Shown piece after piece: positions 51,894-60,532 of a DNA stretch of 64,000 nt (its first letter is position 1; each line of letters starts with the position of its first letter). Both the position numbers and the translations under genes were made by a program. The notes below the pieces were generated by a model, which saw only the letters and a program-made list of their open reading frames with translations, was not told the DNA's origin and did no database searches. Origin of the DNA: Terrimonas sp937888905 (GTDB lineage Bacteria; Bacteroidota; Bacteroidia; Chitinophagales; Chitinophagaceae); NCBI GenBank assembly GCA_937888905.1, contig CALATA010000007.1, positions 62,001 to 126,000 of the forward strand, in the 5' to 3' direction.

Positions 51894-52238
51894 TTAATTC
51901 AGCGAAAATCTTGTCAATTCGCGGAGACTGTCACCACACACTTCACATACATCAGCACAAAGCTCGAGATCTTCATTATCTGTATACTTACCGCATTCCT
52001 GCGCGCACTGACGGCAGTGGATCATGCAATCCCATACCATATTGCCCATGTCTTCCATATCACATTCTGCCACCAGTTTTGAGACCAGTGCAAAACAAGA
52101 GCGGGCACAGGCTGTGCATTCGCTGATCAGGTCGTAGCGGGGTTGCGTGCTTGTTTCTTCTGCATGTACGCAGGTTTCACAAAGTAACCAGGTCTTCATA
52201 CAGATCTTGATGAAGAGTTCAGTCTTTTGCTGAGTCAT
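51894..52238 (-). CDS. Cys-rich four-helix-bundle protein (copper-storage-like)
   Basis: The 114-residue protein has 14 Cys, mostly spaced Cx2C or Cx3C along predicted helices (LLCETC, ECTACARSC, HCRQCAQEC, LCADVCEVC). The pattern matches the DUF326 / Csp family, four-helix bundles that hold many Cu(I) ions inside. No signal peptide is present, so it should be cytoplasmic. It overlaps the upstream gene by 20 nt in another frame, indicating translational coupling. Copper storage is inferred from the family. Confidence 0.8.
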   Translation of the reverse strand: MTQQKTELFIKICMKTWLLCETCVHAEETSTQPRYDLISECTACARSCFALVSKLVAECDMEDMGNMVWDCMIHCRQCAQECGKYTDNEDLELCADVCEVCGDSLRELTRFSLN

Positions 52239-52572
52239 TGTGTACAGGTTTTTTGGTAACAGCTTCTACCTCCTTCATGAATTTATCTACGTTTGCGTCT
52301 GCATAGGGGCCATAGGCATCTACAAGTGTTCCTTTACGGCCGTCGTTTGTTTCGATGGCATAGAGGATGGAGTTATCGCTCGGATCGCTGGCACCTTCAA
52401 ACCGGTAAAAGTTCGTGATGTTAACGTCTGTGGGACCGTATGTTTTTTGATCGGTTGCAGATACGAGTCCATCTTCAGAGGCGTTGAAGTTTTCTGTGAA
52501 ACCATCCACTACCAGCTTGTTAACGCAGGAGGTGAGGGTTTTCATTTCCTCGGTGGTTGAATTTTTTTCCAT
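52219..52572 (-). CDS. Small conserved protein of unknown function
   Basis: The 117-residue protein is soluble and acidic, with a helical N-terminus followed by a beta-rich part (NITNFYRFEGASDPSDNS, GTLVDAYGPYADANVDKF). It resembles short Bacteroidota proteins sometimes labelled, without support, as phosphoribosylpyrophosphate synthetase; no PRPP motif is present. It is the first gene of a pair with the Cys-rich protein and overlaps it by 20 nt. Function unknown. Confidence 0.7.
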   Translation of the reverse strand: MEKNSTTEEMKTLTSCVNKLVVDGFTENFNASEDGLVSATDQKTYGPTDVNITNFYRFEGASDPSDNSILYAIETNDGRKGTLVDAYGPYADANVDKFMKEVEAVTKKPVHNDSAKD

Positions 52573-52604
52573 AACAAGAAGATTTAAGCTGGTTTTTTTA
52601 AAAA

Positions 52605-52632
52605 GGTCCGGGTATTTACGGATACCCGGACC
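52605..52632 (-). terminator. Terminator of the DUF2383 gene
   Basis: GGTCCGGGTAT (52605-52615) and ATACCCGGACC (52622-52632) form an 11-bp perfect stem with a 6-nt loop, followed on the minus strand by TTTTTTTAAAAA. Confidence 0.8.
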
Positions 52633-52640
52633 GGTATTTT

Positions 52641-53111
52641 TTAGGCAGGCTGACTATCACGCATCGCTTTAATCTGATCGTGAGATTTTTTCAAACTGGT
52701 TTTCTGATCCATGATTACCTGGCGGAGTTCCGCTGGTAACTCTGCATCACTGGCGAGTGCAGAATCATAAGCTTTTTGCGCGGCGTCTTCACCGAATTCG
52801 CAGGAAGCCAGGATTGCTTTACGGTCACTGCCGGAGAAAGTTGCTTTTACATCCATCCATGCGCGATAAATCTTACCGCTTACGGTGGTACCGTCTGCAG
52901 GTTCTGCTCCGGCGCCGGCTACGTATTTGGTCAACTCGTTTACATACTTACGGCTCTCGGAGGCCATGGCGCTGAACAAAGCGCGCAGGTCGGCATCTTT
53001 TGAATCGGTTTCTTTCTCAGCTCTTTCATACCCCTCAATTCTGTCGTTATTGATACGGATGAGATCATTGAGTGCTTCTGTTGTTTTTTCATTGATAAGC
53101 ATAACATTCAT
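52641..53111 (-). CDS. DUF2383 ferritin-like four-helix protein
   Basis: The 156-residue helical protein has the PA2169/DUF2383 layout: an N-terminal helix pair (ALNDLIRINNDRIEGYERA), then SGKIYRAWMDVKATFSG and a C-terminal helix pair (SCEFGEDAAQKAYDSAL). It belongs to the ferritin-like superfamily, although iron-binding Glu/His ligands are not obvious. Such genes are often stress-induced. The Met at 53102 could be the start instead. The upstream 252-nt gap (53112-53363) holds a hairpin CTCCCG...CGGGAG (53133-53151) but no gene. Confidence 0.8.
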   Translation of the reverse strand: MNVMLINEKTTEALNDLIRINNDRIEGYERAEKETDSKDADLRALFSAMASESRKYVNELTKYVAGAGAEPADGTTVSGKIYRAWMDVKATFSGSDRKAILASCEFGEDAAQKAYDSALASDAELPAELRQVIMDQKTSLKKSHDQIKAMRDSQPA

Positions 53112-53363
53112 TTTTTTGTGGTTTAAAAATCACTCCCGTAAACACCGGGAGCAATAATTTCTACACCTGGACTTATTTACCGGAATATCCATGACCCGGC
53201 ATTCTTTCGAAAAGGGATAGTGCAGTGTTTTTCAATGCACCATACTCTTAGTAAGAAAAAAACCATACCAAGAAACGGGATGGTTGAAAAGGAAGGCGGT
53301 AATTTTTTTGAGCAAGAGAATTATCAGTCAATCAAAGGCCGGCTGGCATAGCAAAGCCAGGAA

Positions 53364-54431
53364 CTAACAGCAGCATTGCAAAATCTGCAACAGCAATTTT
53401 TCCTGCCGGCCCAGTCCGGATGGGGCTTTTAATTTCCCCGATTCCAGGCAACCGGAAAGTTTTCCCTCTTCGTACATCCGCACAAGGCCGGGATGCACGT
53501 AATATTTTTTACAAACGCTCCGCGTGTTGCCCAGTTTTTTACTCACTGTGTCAAAAACTTCCACCAATACCTTTCTTCTGCCCGTTACGTGCTGGTCTTC
53601 AGGCTGGGAAAGCAGGCAGGATAAGGCATGCAGGGAACCGGCCCAAGTCCGGAAATCCTTGGCGCTGAAATCATTTCCGGTGGCTTCGCGGATGTATGTA
53701 TTGATCATCCCCGAGTCCACACTTCTGCGGCGTCCCTGCCCGTCATAATATTGAAATAATTCTTTTCCCGGAATATCGCGGCATTGTTTCACCAGCCGGG
53801 CGAGGCGCGGATGACGCAGGGTTATTTCCTGCAACACACCTTTTTTGCCTTTGAAACAAAAACGGATCGTGTCTTTTTTTACTTCCACGTGTTTGTCTTT
53901 GAGCGTGGTGAGTCCGTAGGAACCGTAACGTTTTTCATAGTCGCTGTTACCGACACGTATATAGGTATGCTGCATCAGTTCGATCACGGTGGCCATCACG
54001 TGTGTGGCGCTAAGGGAGGGCTCAGCCATGTCGCGCCTGATGGCGCGGCGGAGTTTGGGGAGCGCTTTGCCGAATTCCAGCAGGCGATGGAACTTGGTTT
54101 CATTTCTCAGGGCGTTCCATCCTTCGTGATAGCGGTATTGTTTGCGTCCGTTGAGGTCGTTACCGGTAGCCTGGATATGTCCGCGTGCGTGCGGGCAGAT
54201 CCATACCTGCGACCAGGAGGGGGGAATGGCCAGCCGGCGGATCCGGTCGAGCTGCGCTTCGCTTGTAATATGTTTCCCGCGATAAGTATATCTGTAGCCT
54301 TTACCTTTTTTCTGACGGACGATACCTTCCTGGTCAGCCGACACATATAGTAAATGCGCCATGCGTGCGGCCTTGCGGTAATCGCGGTCGATCGCGCGAT
54401 GTTCGTGGTGTGTCAAAATCTTCTGCGCCAT
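53364..54431 (-). CDS. DNA topoisomerase IB
   Basis: The 355-residue protein is a eukaryote/poxvirus-type topoisomerase IB that relaxes DNA by a 3'-phosphotyrosyl link. Active-site regions are RVGNSDYEKRYGSYGLTTL (Arg), FCFKGKKG (Lys), FRTWAGS (Arg) and the nucleophile Tyr in CKKYYVHPGL (probably Tyr311). Length is normal for bacterial members. The end is unusual, CCC. It is in a group of stress-related small genes, with no operon partner directly adjoining. Confidence 0.92.
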   Translation of the reverse strand: MAQKILTHHEHRAIDRDYRKAARMAHLLYVSADQEGIVRQKKGKGYRYTYRGKHITSEAQLDRIRRLAIPPSWSQVWICPHARGHIQATGNDLNGRKQYRYHEGWNALRNETKFHRLLEFGKALPKLRRAIRRDMAEPSLSATHVMATVIELMQHTYIRVGNSDYEKRYGSYGLTTLKDKHVEVKKDTIRFCFKGKKGVLQEITLRHPRLARLVKQCRDIPGKELFQYYDGQGRRRSVDSGMINTYIREATGNDFSAKDFRTWAGSLHALSCLLSQPEDQHVTGRRKVLVEVFDTVSKKLGNTRSVCKKYYVHPGLVRMYEEGKLSGCLESGKLKAPSGLGRQEKLLLQILQCCC

Positions 54432-54600
54432 TTATTCCGTTTATGTATACCTATAAGAAAGAAGTGCCAGAAATTTCACGTGTATACACCGGCACGTTTG
54501 TGGAAAAACTTACGCAGTGAGGAAACGCAATGGCCTTCATTTTCCGTGTGATAGTACTTGGTCCCACATTTGTTTTTATAAATGGCATAAACCACCCCAT

Positions 54601-55056
54601 ATGACCGACGCTAATTTGCAGTTCATCCGTGAGAAAATCTATTCCGTTCGTACAGCCCTGATGTACAGCCTGAGCGAAGAACAGATCCGGTTGCCCAATA
54701 GTGTGGTGCAGGCGGAGAAAGTAGACGACAGTGGCGACCTGTGGTTCGAATGTCAACGGCCATCGGTTTTTCCGGGACATTACAGCGAGGCTTTTCCTGC
54801 CAGGCTGGTTTTTTACCGGAAGGGCAGTTCTTTTCATCTCGAAGTAAGCGGAAAGGCGTACGTAGATACCCAGGAAGAAAATTATGGTCCGCTCCGTATC
54901 AGAATGCATATTACCAATGCATCCTATACGTTGTCGAGAAGCCACAACCGTAAATCAGGTATACAGGATTTGTTTCGCCGTATGGGACAATGGATCGGGA
55001 GGCAGCGTCAGCGCCGCGTAATTGTGGCAGGCCTGCAGCCAATTGAGCACTCTTAA
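54601..55056 (+). CDS. Pyridoxamine-5'-phosphate-oxidase-like protein
   Basis: The 151-residue protein starts MTDANLQFIREKIYSVRTAL and has a beta-rich core (DLWFECQRP, RLVFYRKGSSFHLEVSGKA) of the split-barrel flavin-binding type, like general stress protein 26. Flavin binding is not proven by visible residues. The next gene starts 12 nt after the stop, so they are co-transcribed. Confidence 0.6.
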   Translation: MTDANLQFIREKIYSVRTALMYSLSEEQIRLPNSVVQAEKVDDSGDLWFECQRPSVFPGHYSEAFPARLVFYRKGSSFHLEVSGKAYVDTQEENYGPLRIRMHITNASYTLSRSHNRKSGIQDLFRRMGQWIGRQRQRRVIVAGLQPIEHS

Positions 55057-55068
55057 AAAAAGACCGTC

Positions 55069-55461
55069 ATGAGCACAACCTTGAATTATATCAAAAGAAA
55101 AGTTACCAGCATACGTTTCGCTATCCTGCGTTGCCGTAACGAGCAAACCAATAAAACATGGCAGATCAAAGTTGATCCTGCCGGCAATGAAAACCTGGAA
55201 TGTGTGTTGGACACCGATGTGGCATTGGAGGACGTGCTGGATCAGAATGTCAACATCGTTCAGAAGGACAAGGATAATTATCTCTATATCACAGGCCGCG
55301 TTACACCTAAAGAGAGCGGCGACCGCCGTACCTTTTCTATTTCCATCCTTAAAGCGTGCTGGTTTATCCGCAAAAGCCGCGGACACGTATCCTGGTTACA
55401 GGAAAAATATGTGTATGAAAATTTTCTTTCCGAAGACATTGAAATGGAAATGGCTTCCTGA
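55069..55461 (+). CDS. Protein of unknown function
   Basis: The 130-residue soluble protein shows no recognised family. It is Lys/Asp/Glu-rich with a beta-type centre (VNIVQKDKDNYLYITGRV, RTFSISILKACWFI). It is the second gene of a pair with the flavin-type protein. Its TGA abuts the TGA of the convergent oxidoreductase gene within TGATCA (55459-55464). Confidence 0.65.
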   Translation: MSTTLNYIKRKVTSIRFAILRCRNEQTNKTWQIKVDPAGNENLECVLDTDVALEDVLDQNVNIVQKDKDNYLYITGRVTPKESGDRRTFSISILKACWFIRKSRGHVSWLQEKYVYENFLSEDIEMEMAS

Positions 55462-56664
55462 TCAGCGGTCAAAGGAAAAAATAGCCTCGTCTTTGTTTTT
55501 TACCCCGGTCAATTTATCACGGATCATATCGGCAGCAAGTACGCTGAACGTGATGCCGTTTCCCCCAAAGCCCAGCGCAAAAGAAGTGTGTGGCCGCTGG
55601 CGCACACTGCCGATATAAGGCAATCCATCCTTCGTACTTGCAAAGTTCCCCACCCATTTAAAATCTGTTTTCATGTTGAGATCCGGAAACAGGGAAGCGA
55701 ATGAAGCTTCCAGGGCTTTCACTTTTGTGTTCAGCGCCCGGTCGCGGCGTGCAGGATTGGTAAAAGGACTGTCTTTCCCTCCTACGATAATGCGATTGTC
55801 GGTAGTGGTTCGCATATACAGGTAAGGCGTAGCCGTTTCCCATATCAACGCATTGCGATGCCAGAAGTCAGCAGTACGAAATGGTTCACTGGCCAATGCA
55901 AATGTGGAATGTAGTTGCTGTACGGTAAAAGGAAGATATTGTTCCGATTCATATCCACATGCAATCACCAGGTGGCGCGCTTTGACGCGGAAATTTTCAT
56001 TGGTTTTCAGTTCTACTCCACGCGTTTCGTGACGAATATGTGTGATGGCTGTATTGTCATACACACGGCCGCCGATAGCGATGAATTTTTTAAAAATGGC
56101 GTGGGTGATACGGTAGGCATCGGCTTCTGCACCTTCGCGCGATAAAAGTCCGGCAGGTTTATCAAAGCCGAACAACCGCTTTACGTCGGAAGAATCGAGC
56201 CATTGGAGCTCAATGCCCGCTTGTTGCCGCAGGGAAAATTCTTTTTCAAGATCCTTTACATGCGATTGGAACGACGCATACTGAAAACTGGGGCGATAAC
56301 GGAACACGCCCGGCTCTTCCAGTTGGTCGCATATTTCTTTCAGCCGGTGAATGGCATCGCGGCAAAGAAGGTAGCTGCGTGTGGCGTTTTTTTCTCCAAC
56401 CATTCCACATAGTTTATGCAATGGGGTATCGATTTCATATTGCAGCAATGCCGTACTGGCGGCCGTACTTCCGGTAGCGGTATGTCTTCTGTCGAACACG
56501 ACCGTTGTTAATCCGGCCTGCTGCAGTTGCCAGGCTACCAAAGCGCCGCTGATACCGCCGCCCATAATAGCCACGTCTGCACGTATGTCTTTGTCCAATG
56601 AGGGATAACTGCGGATAATACCATGACGCAGCAGCCAGTAAGGCGAAGGAGAGCGAAGATTCAT
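55462..56664 (-). CDS. FAD-dependent oxidoreductase, DAO family
   Basis: The 400-residue protein has an N-terminal Rossmann loop (VAIMGGGISGALVAWQL) and a second FAD region (HLVIACGYESEQYL), with a C-terminal GLPYIGSVRQRPHTSFALGFGGNGIT. This is the D-amino acid oxidase / glycine oxidase / gamma-glutamylputrescine oxidase type, which oxidises C-N or C-C bonds; the substrate is unknown. The Met at 56664 gives the natural N-terminus; residues upstream in frame look random. Confidence 0.87.
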   Translation of the reverse strand: MNLRSPSPYWLLRHGIIRSYPSLDKDIRADVAIMGGGISGALVAWQLQQAGLTTVVFDRRHTATGSTAASTALLQYEIDTPLHKLCGMVGEKNATRSYLLCRDAIHRLKEICDQLEEPGVFRYRPSFQYASFQSHVKDLEKEFSLRQQAGIELQWLDSSDVKRLFGFDKPAGLLSREGAEADAYRITHAIFKKFIAIGGRVYDNTAITHIRHETRGVELKTNENFRVKARHLVIACGYESEQYLPFTVQQLHSTFALASEPFRTADFWHRNALIWETATPYLYMRTTTDNRIIVGGKDSPFTNPARRDRALNTKVKALEASFASLFPDLNMKTDFKWVGNFASTKDGLPYIGSVRQRPHTSFALGFGGNGITFSVLAADMIRDKLTGVKNKDEAIFSFDR

Positions 56665-56786
56665 ATTGGTGGAACTTGATGAAAGATACGGTCTAAGGCG
56701 TTCTAAAATAATGCCATCTGTAAGTATACGGTAATAAGTGACGCATGGCATCATTTTTTCATAAACAAGAGCAAAGAATGATAACC

Positions 56787-56963
56787 ATGAAAAAAGCACT
56801 TTATATATCCTCCTTATTGTTCCTGGCTGCGTGGGTGGCCTGCTGTTTTGTATTTAAATGGGGAATGCCGGGTTATATTTTCCTCCTGGTATCGGCATTG
56901 CTGGCTGTGCAGGGGGTGTTGTTATGTCCAAAAACAGTGATCAACAAGGAATCCATTTCATAA
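56787..56963 (+). CDS. Small two-helix membrane protein
   Basis: The 58-residue product starts MKKALYISSLLFLAAWVACC and has two membrane helices with a short GMPGY link, then a polar tail. No family is recognised with certainty. It precedes the histidine kinase gene on the same strand by 72 nt, with a promoter element between, so they may be separate transcripts. Confidence 0.55.
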   Translation: MKKALYISSLLFLAAWVACCFVFKWGMPGYIFLLVSALLAVQGVLLCPKTVINKESIS

Positions 56964-56996
56964 AAAATAAAGCTACCGGGGATGTGGGAGGTTGGT

Positions 56997-57004
56997 TATC
57001 TTTG
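56997..57004 (+). promoter_or_regulatory. Bacteroidota -7 element for the histidine kinase
   Basis: TATCTTTG is a perfect TAnnTTTG 31 nt before the kinase start at 57036. No clear -33 TTG. Confidence 0.4.
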
Positions 57005-57035
57005 AGCAACCACCACCGCAAACTCTAAAACCTAC

Positions 57036-58439
57036 ATGCCACTTTCAAGAATTAAAATCAGATGGGGATACCTGATTGCATTTGTATTGATGCTGGTATC
57101 TTATTATTTGATCTTTTTCATCATTCAAAAACTGGCGGGCGAAACCGGTAAAATGAGTGAGTCGTTCGGCCTGGTCCGTAAGCTTGATCTCATCAAATCG
57201 GAACTCATCGATGCGGAAACGGGTGTACGTGGGTATATGCTTACGAAAGACGAACCGTTTCTTGAACCGTGGAAGGTCAGTTCAAAACGTGTGATGCCGA
57301 TTTATGACAGTCTCGAACGTGTGGCAGAAAGATCCGGAAGAGAATATGTACCCCAACTTTTATTACTGAAAAACCTGCTCGACCGGCGCCTGCACTCGCT
57401 TGACCGGGCATTGCAGAGTTTCCGTGAAAGCGGGCAGGTGCTTACGCCTCAGATTTTAGCTGCACGCGCGAGTAATAAAATCCAAACTGATAGCATCCGT
57501 TTGCTCATTGCACAGATGCAGGCGCATGAAATTCACCTGATGTCGGAACAGGAGACGAAATTGAAAGGATTCTTTGGAAGCACCTGGCTGATCACCACCA
57601 CCTCGCTGGCGATTGCCATTATCACGATCATTTCCTCCATACTTATTTATAACCGGGAGAGCAAAGCGCGTCTTAAGGCCGTAAGAGATTCAAGAGATTA
57701 TAGTCTGCAGCTCGAACAACGGATCAATGAACTTAACCGCGTGAATAAAGAACTGGAAGAGTTGAAAAGCGTGGAGAAGTTTACGGCAACGGGACGTATT
57801 GCGCGTACGATTGCGCATGAAGTGCGAAACCCGCTGACGAATATCTCACTGGCCTCCGAGCAACTGAAAGAACTTACCGGAACCGAGTCGGAAGCGATGC
57901 TGCTGCACGATATGATCAGCCGTAATGCCACTCGCATCAATCAACTGGTGTCGGACCTGCTCAACTCTACGCGTTTCGCACAACTGGAATACTCATCAAT
58001 ACCCGTAACGGAAATACTGGAAGAAACGCTCGAGATGGCCGCCGACCGCATTGAGCTGAGCCAGGTGAGCGTGGAAAGGAATTTCGAAAGTAACTGTGAT
58101 GTATGGGTAGACCGTGAAAAGATAAAACTGGCTTTTTTGAATATCATCCTGAATGCGCTGGAGGCAATGGAAAAGGGAAAAGGCGTTCTTCAAATCTCTA
58201 CCCGCGGACAATATAACCGGTGCATGGTGGAGATCCGGGATAATGGGGTGGGAATGGACGAGGAAACATTGATGAAACTGTACGAGCCTTACTTTACCGG
58301 CAAACCCAAAGGCAATGGCCTCGGTCTCACCAATACGCAGAACATCATCCTTAACCACAAGGGGAGCATTCATGTAAGAAGCACCGTAGGCAAGGGTACT
58401 ACCTTCACAATCACACTCTTACAGGAGGCACAAAGCTAA
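57036..58439 (+). CDS. CHASE3-containing sensor histidine kinase
   Basis: The 467-residue protein has an N-terminal membrane helix, a CHASE3 sensor region (about 35-170; SELIDAETGVRGYMLTKDEP), a second helix (about 185-205), a coiled coil and then HisKA (His261 in TIAHEVRNPLTN) and HATPase_c (N box NIILNALEAM, G boxes DNGVGMDEE and GNGLGLTNTQNI). It is convergent with a stand-alone receiver gene and 600 nt from an NtrC-type regulator, its most likely partners. The external signal is unknown. Confidence 0.92.
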   Translation: MPLSRIKIRWGYLIAFVLMLVSYYLIFFIIQKLAGETGKMSESFGLVRKLDLIKSELIDAETGVRGYMLTKDEPFLEPWKVSSKRVMPIYDSLERVAERSGREYVPQLLLLKNLLDRRLHSLDRALQSFRESGQVLTPQILAARASNKIQTDSIRLLIAQMQAHEIHLMSEQETKLKGFFGSTWLITTTSLAIAIITIISSILIYNRESKARLKAVRDSRDYSLQLEQRINELNRVNKELEELKSVEKFTATGRIARTIAHEVRNPLTNISLASEQLKELTGTESEAMLLHDMISRNATRINQLVSDLLNSTRFAQLEYSSIPVTEILEETLEMAADRIELSQVSVERNFESNCDVWVDREKIKLAFLNIILNALEAMEKGKGVLQISTRGQYNRCMVEIRDNGVGMDEETLMKLYEPYFTGKPKGNGLGLTNTQNIILNHKGSIHVRSTVGKGTTFTITLLQEAQS

Positions 58440-58455
58440 AAAACGGGGAAAAAAA

Positions 58456-58470
58456 TCCTCAGAATGAGGA
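58456..58470 (-). terminator. Short terminator of the receiver gene
   Basis: TCCTCA (58456-58461) and TGAGGA (58465-58470) form a 6-bp stem with a GAA loop; on the minus strand it is followed by TTTTTTTCCCC. Confidence 0.55.
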
Positions 58471-58471
58471 G

Positions 58472-58897
58472 TCAGGACAGGATCTTGTCCACGATCTGCA
58501 AAATAATTTCGCGGGTAAAAGGCTTACCGATAAAAAAATCGGCGCCATTGTGATAAGCTTTTTCACGATCGGCCGCAGTATCATGTGCGGTGACCATGAT
58601 AACCCGTGAAGAAGGGTGCTGTTTTTTGATCTGCTGGATGTATTCGATTCCCATACCATCGGAAAGATGGTTGTCTAAAAATATAAGTGATGGAGAATCA
58701 CGTTTCTGCAATCGGTCACGCGCCTCTGTAAGGCTGGTAACATACTCTGCATCCACTTCACGGTGACGCAGAATGCCTTTCAGCAAATAACAGATGTCAA
58801 CTTCATCATCAATGATCAGCGCCGTAGGTTTATGTCGGGTTGTCTCTCCCATTAGTATTGATCCATCTTCGGGGCTCACAGTATCATCTTCACACAT
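58472..58897 (-). CDS. Stand-alone response-regulator receiver protein
   Basis: The 141-residue protein is a CheY-like receiver only: acidic pocket IIDDEVD, phospho-Asp in IFLDNHLSDG, Thr in MVTAHD and Lys in FIGKPF. No output domain follows. Starts at 58897 and 58852 are both possible; the frame above 58937 overlaps a -7 element and was excluded. It may be a phosphotransfer partner of the kinase at 57036. Confidence 0.87.
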   Translation of the reverse strand: MCEDDTVSPEDGSILMGETTRHKPTALIIDDEVDICYLLKGILRHREVDAEYVTSLTEARDRLQKRDSPSLIFLDNHLSDGMGIEYIQQIKKQHPSSRVIMVTAHDTAADREKAYHNGADFFIGKPFTREIILQIVDKILS

Positions 58898-58936
58898 AAA
58901 AAAATTATTACTCTTCCTATCTGTCAATTTTAACGC

Positions 58937-58944
58937 CAAATATA
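58937..58944 (-). promoter_or_regulatory. Bacteroidota -7 element for the receiver gene
   Basis: The minus strand reads TATATTTG, a perfect TAnnTTTG, about 40 nt before the start at 58897. Confidence 0.4.
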
Positions 58945-59054
58945 AATTTGAGTTTTAAAGTTTTATAAACGCTTAACTCCGGCATGATTTGAGCATAATA
59001 GGCAACATACCCGGTAAAAAAACGTAACTTTCACTACTCAACAACATTAGTCCC

Positions 59055-60500
59055 ATGAGCAAAAAAATCCTCATTATTGACGACGATATGGACCTGTGCC
59101 TGCTGCTCAGCCGCTTCCTTACCAAAAATGGTTTTGAGACCGAAATGTCTCATTCTGGCTCGAAGGGGATTGCCAAATTCCAGGAAGGCAGATTTGATGT
59201 GGTGATATGCGACTACCGCCTGGGTGACATGGAAGGTATTGATGTGCTTAAGGCCTTGCGCAAAGAAAACCCGGCCGTGAAAGTGCTGATGATTACGGGT
59301 TACTCCGATATCAAAACTGCGGTGGAGGTGATCAAGATCGGCGCTTTCGATTATATCGTGAAGCCCCTGATCCCCGACGAAGTACTGAGTGTGCTGAGCA
59401 AAGCAATTCAGCAACCCGCATCTTCCGTATTGCCGGCAACCGATGCCGAAGCAGAAAAATCACGTGCTTCAGGTGGCCGCGCCAAACAACCGGTGTATGC
59501 CAACGACGAATTCATGATCGGTAATTCACCCGCTACCAAAGCGCTGTATGACCAGATCAACATTGTAGCCGCTACCAATTACAGCATCATCCTTTATGGA
59601 GAAAGCGGTACCGGTAAAGAAGTAATTGCGAAAACCATTCATAATCTCAGCAACCGTCGCAGCAAGCCCTTCGTGGCACTGGACTGCGGTACATTGTCGA
59701 AGGAATTGGCAGGAAGCGAACTTTTCGGACATGTGAAAGGAGCTTTCACCGGCGCCCTCCAGGATAAAGAAGGCCATTTTCAGTTGGCCGATGGCGGCAC
59801 TTTATTCCTTGATGAGGTGGCCAACCTCTCACTCGATGTACAGGCGACCCTGCTGCGGGTGATCCAGGAACGGAAGTACAAACGCGTAGGTGGTAACAAA
59901 GAAACCAATGTGGATGTACGCATCATCGTGGCTTCCAACGAAAACCTGCAGGACGCTTATCGCAAAGGCAAATTCCGCGAAGACCTTTATCACCGTTTCA
60001 ACGAATTTTCCATCAATCTGCCACCATTGCGTGCGCGGAAAGAAGATATTTTGTCTTTTGCCAATTTCTTCCTGGAAAAAACCAACGAAGAGCTGCAGAA
60101 GGAAGTGGCCGGTTTCGAAGAAAATGTATTACAAGCCTTCATGCAATATGGCTGGCCGGGCAACCTGCGTGAGTTCCGTAATGTGGTCCGCCGTGCAGTG
60201 CTGCTGACCGAGCCGGGCAAACTCATCAAAGTTGATACATTACCCTGGGAGATTACCAACGCCGGCGCACTGCCCGCGATGAGTACACCGCTCAATACCA
60301 CCACTACCACCGAAACCAAACCCGCTGTAAAAGCGCAGCCGGGCAAGGAACTCGATCTGAAAGATGCGGCCGGCAGAGCGGAATATGAAACGATCATGGC
60401 CGTGCTTCAGCAGGTAAACTTCAACAAGAAAAAAGCCGCGGAGATGCTCAATATCGACCGGAAGACTTTATACAACAAGATTAAGAATTTTCAGGACTAA
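59055..60500 (+). CDS. NtrC-type sigma-54-dependent response regulator
   Basis: The 481-residue protein has a receiver (about 1-120; Asp53 in VVICDYRLGD), an AAA+ sigma-54 activation domain (about 155-395; Walker A GESGTGKE from 182, GAFTGA at about 229-234, and YGWPGNLREFRNVV) and a C-terminal Fis-type HTH (about 440-481; KKKAAEMLNIDRKTLYNKI). It should activate RpoN promoters when phosphorylated. Partner kinase is probably the CHASE3 kinase at 57036. I found no convincing -24/-12 promoter in the window. A strong terminator follows. Confidence 0.95.
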   Translation: MSKKILIIDDDMDLCLLLSRFLTKNGFETEMSHSGSKGIAKFQEGRFDVVICDYRLGDMEGIDVLKALRKENPAVKVLMITGYSDIKTAVEVIKIGAFDYIVKPLIPDEVLSVLSKAIQQPASSVLPATDAEAEKSRASGGRAKQPVYANDEFMIGNSPATKALYDQINIVAATNYSIILYGESGTGKEVIAKTIHNLSNRRSKPFVALDCGTLSKELAGSELFGHVKGAFTGALQDKEGHFQLADGGTLFLDEVANLSLDVQATLLRVIQERKYKRVGGNKETNVDVRIIVASNENLQDAYRKGKFREDLYHRFNEFSINLPPLRARKEDILSFANFFLEKTNEELQKEVAGFEENVLQAFMQYGWPGNLREFRNVVRRAVLLTEPGKLIKVDTLPWEITNAGALPAMSTPLNTTTTTETKPAVKAQPGKELDLKDAAGRAEYETIMAVLQQVNFNKKKAAEMLNIDRKTLYNKIKNFQD

Positions 60501-60501
60501 G

Positions 60502-60530
60502 AAAAAACCCGGCTTAAAGCCGGGTTTTTT
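60502..60530 (+). terminator. Terminator after the NtrC-type gene
   Basis: AAAAAACCCGGC (60502-60513) and GCCGGGTTTTTT (60519-60530) form a perfect stem with a short TTAAA loop. It starts directly after the stop codon. Confidence 0.85.
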
Positions 60531-60532
60531 AA

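Noticed and set aside
58940..59054. Sigma-54 (-24/-12) promoter near the NtrC-type gene
   Set aside because: No GG-N10-GC with the expected surrounding bases was found.
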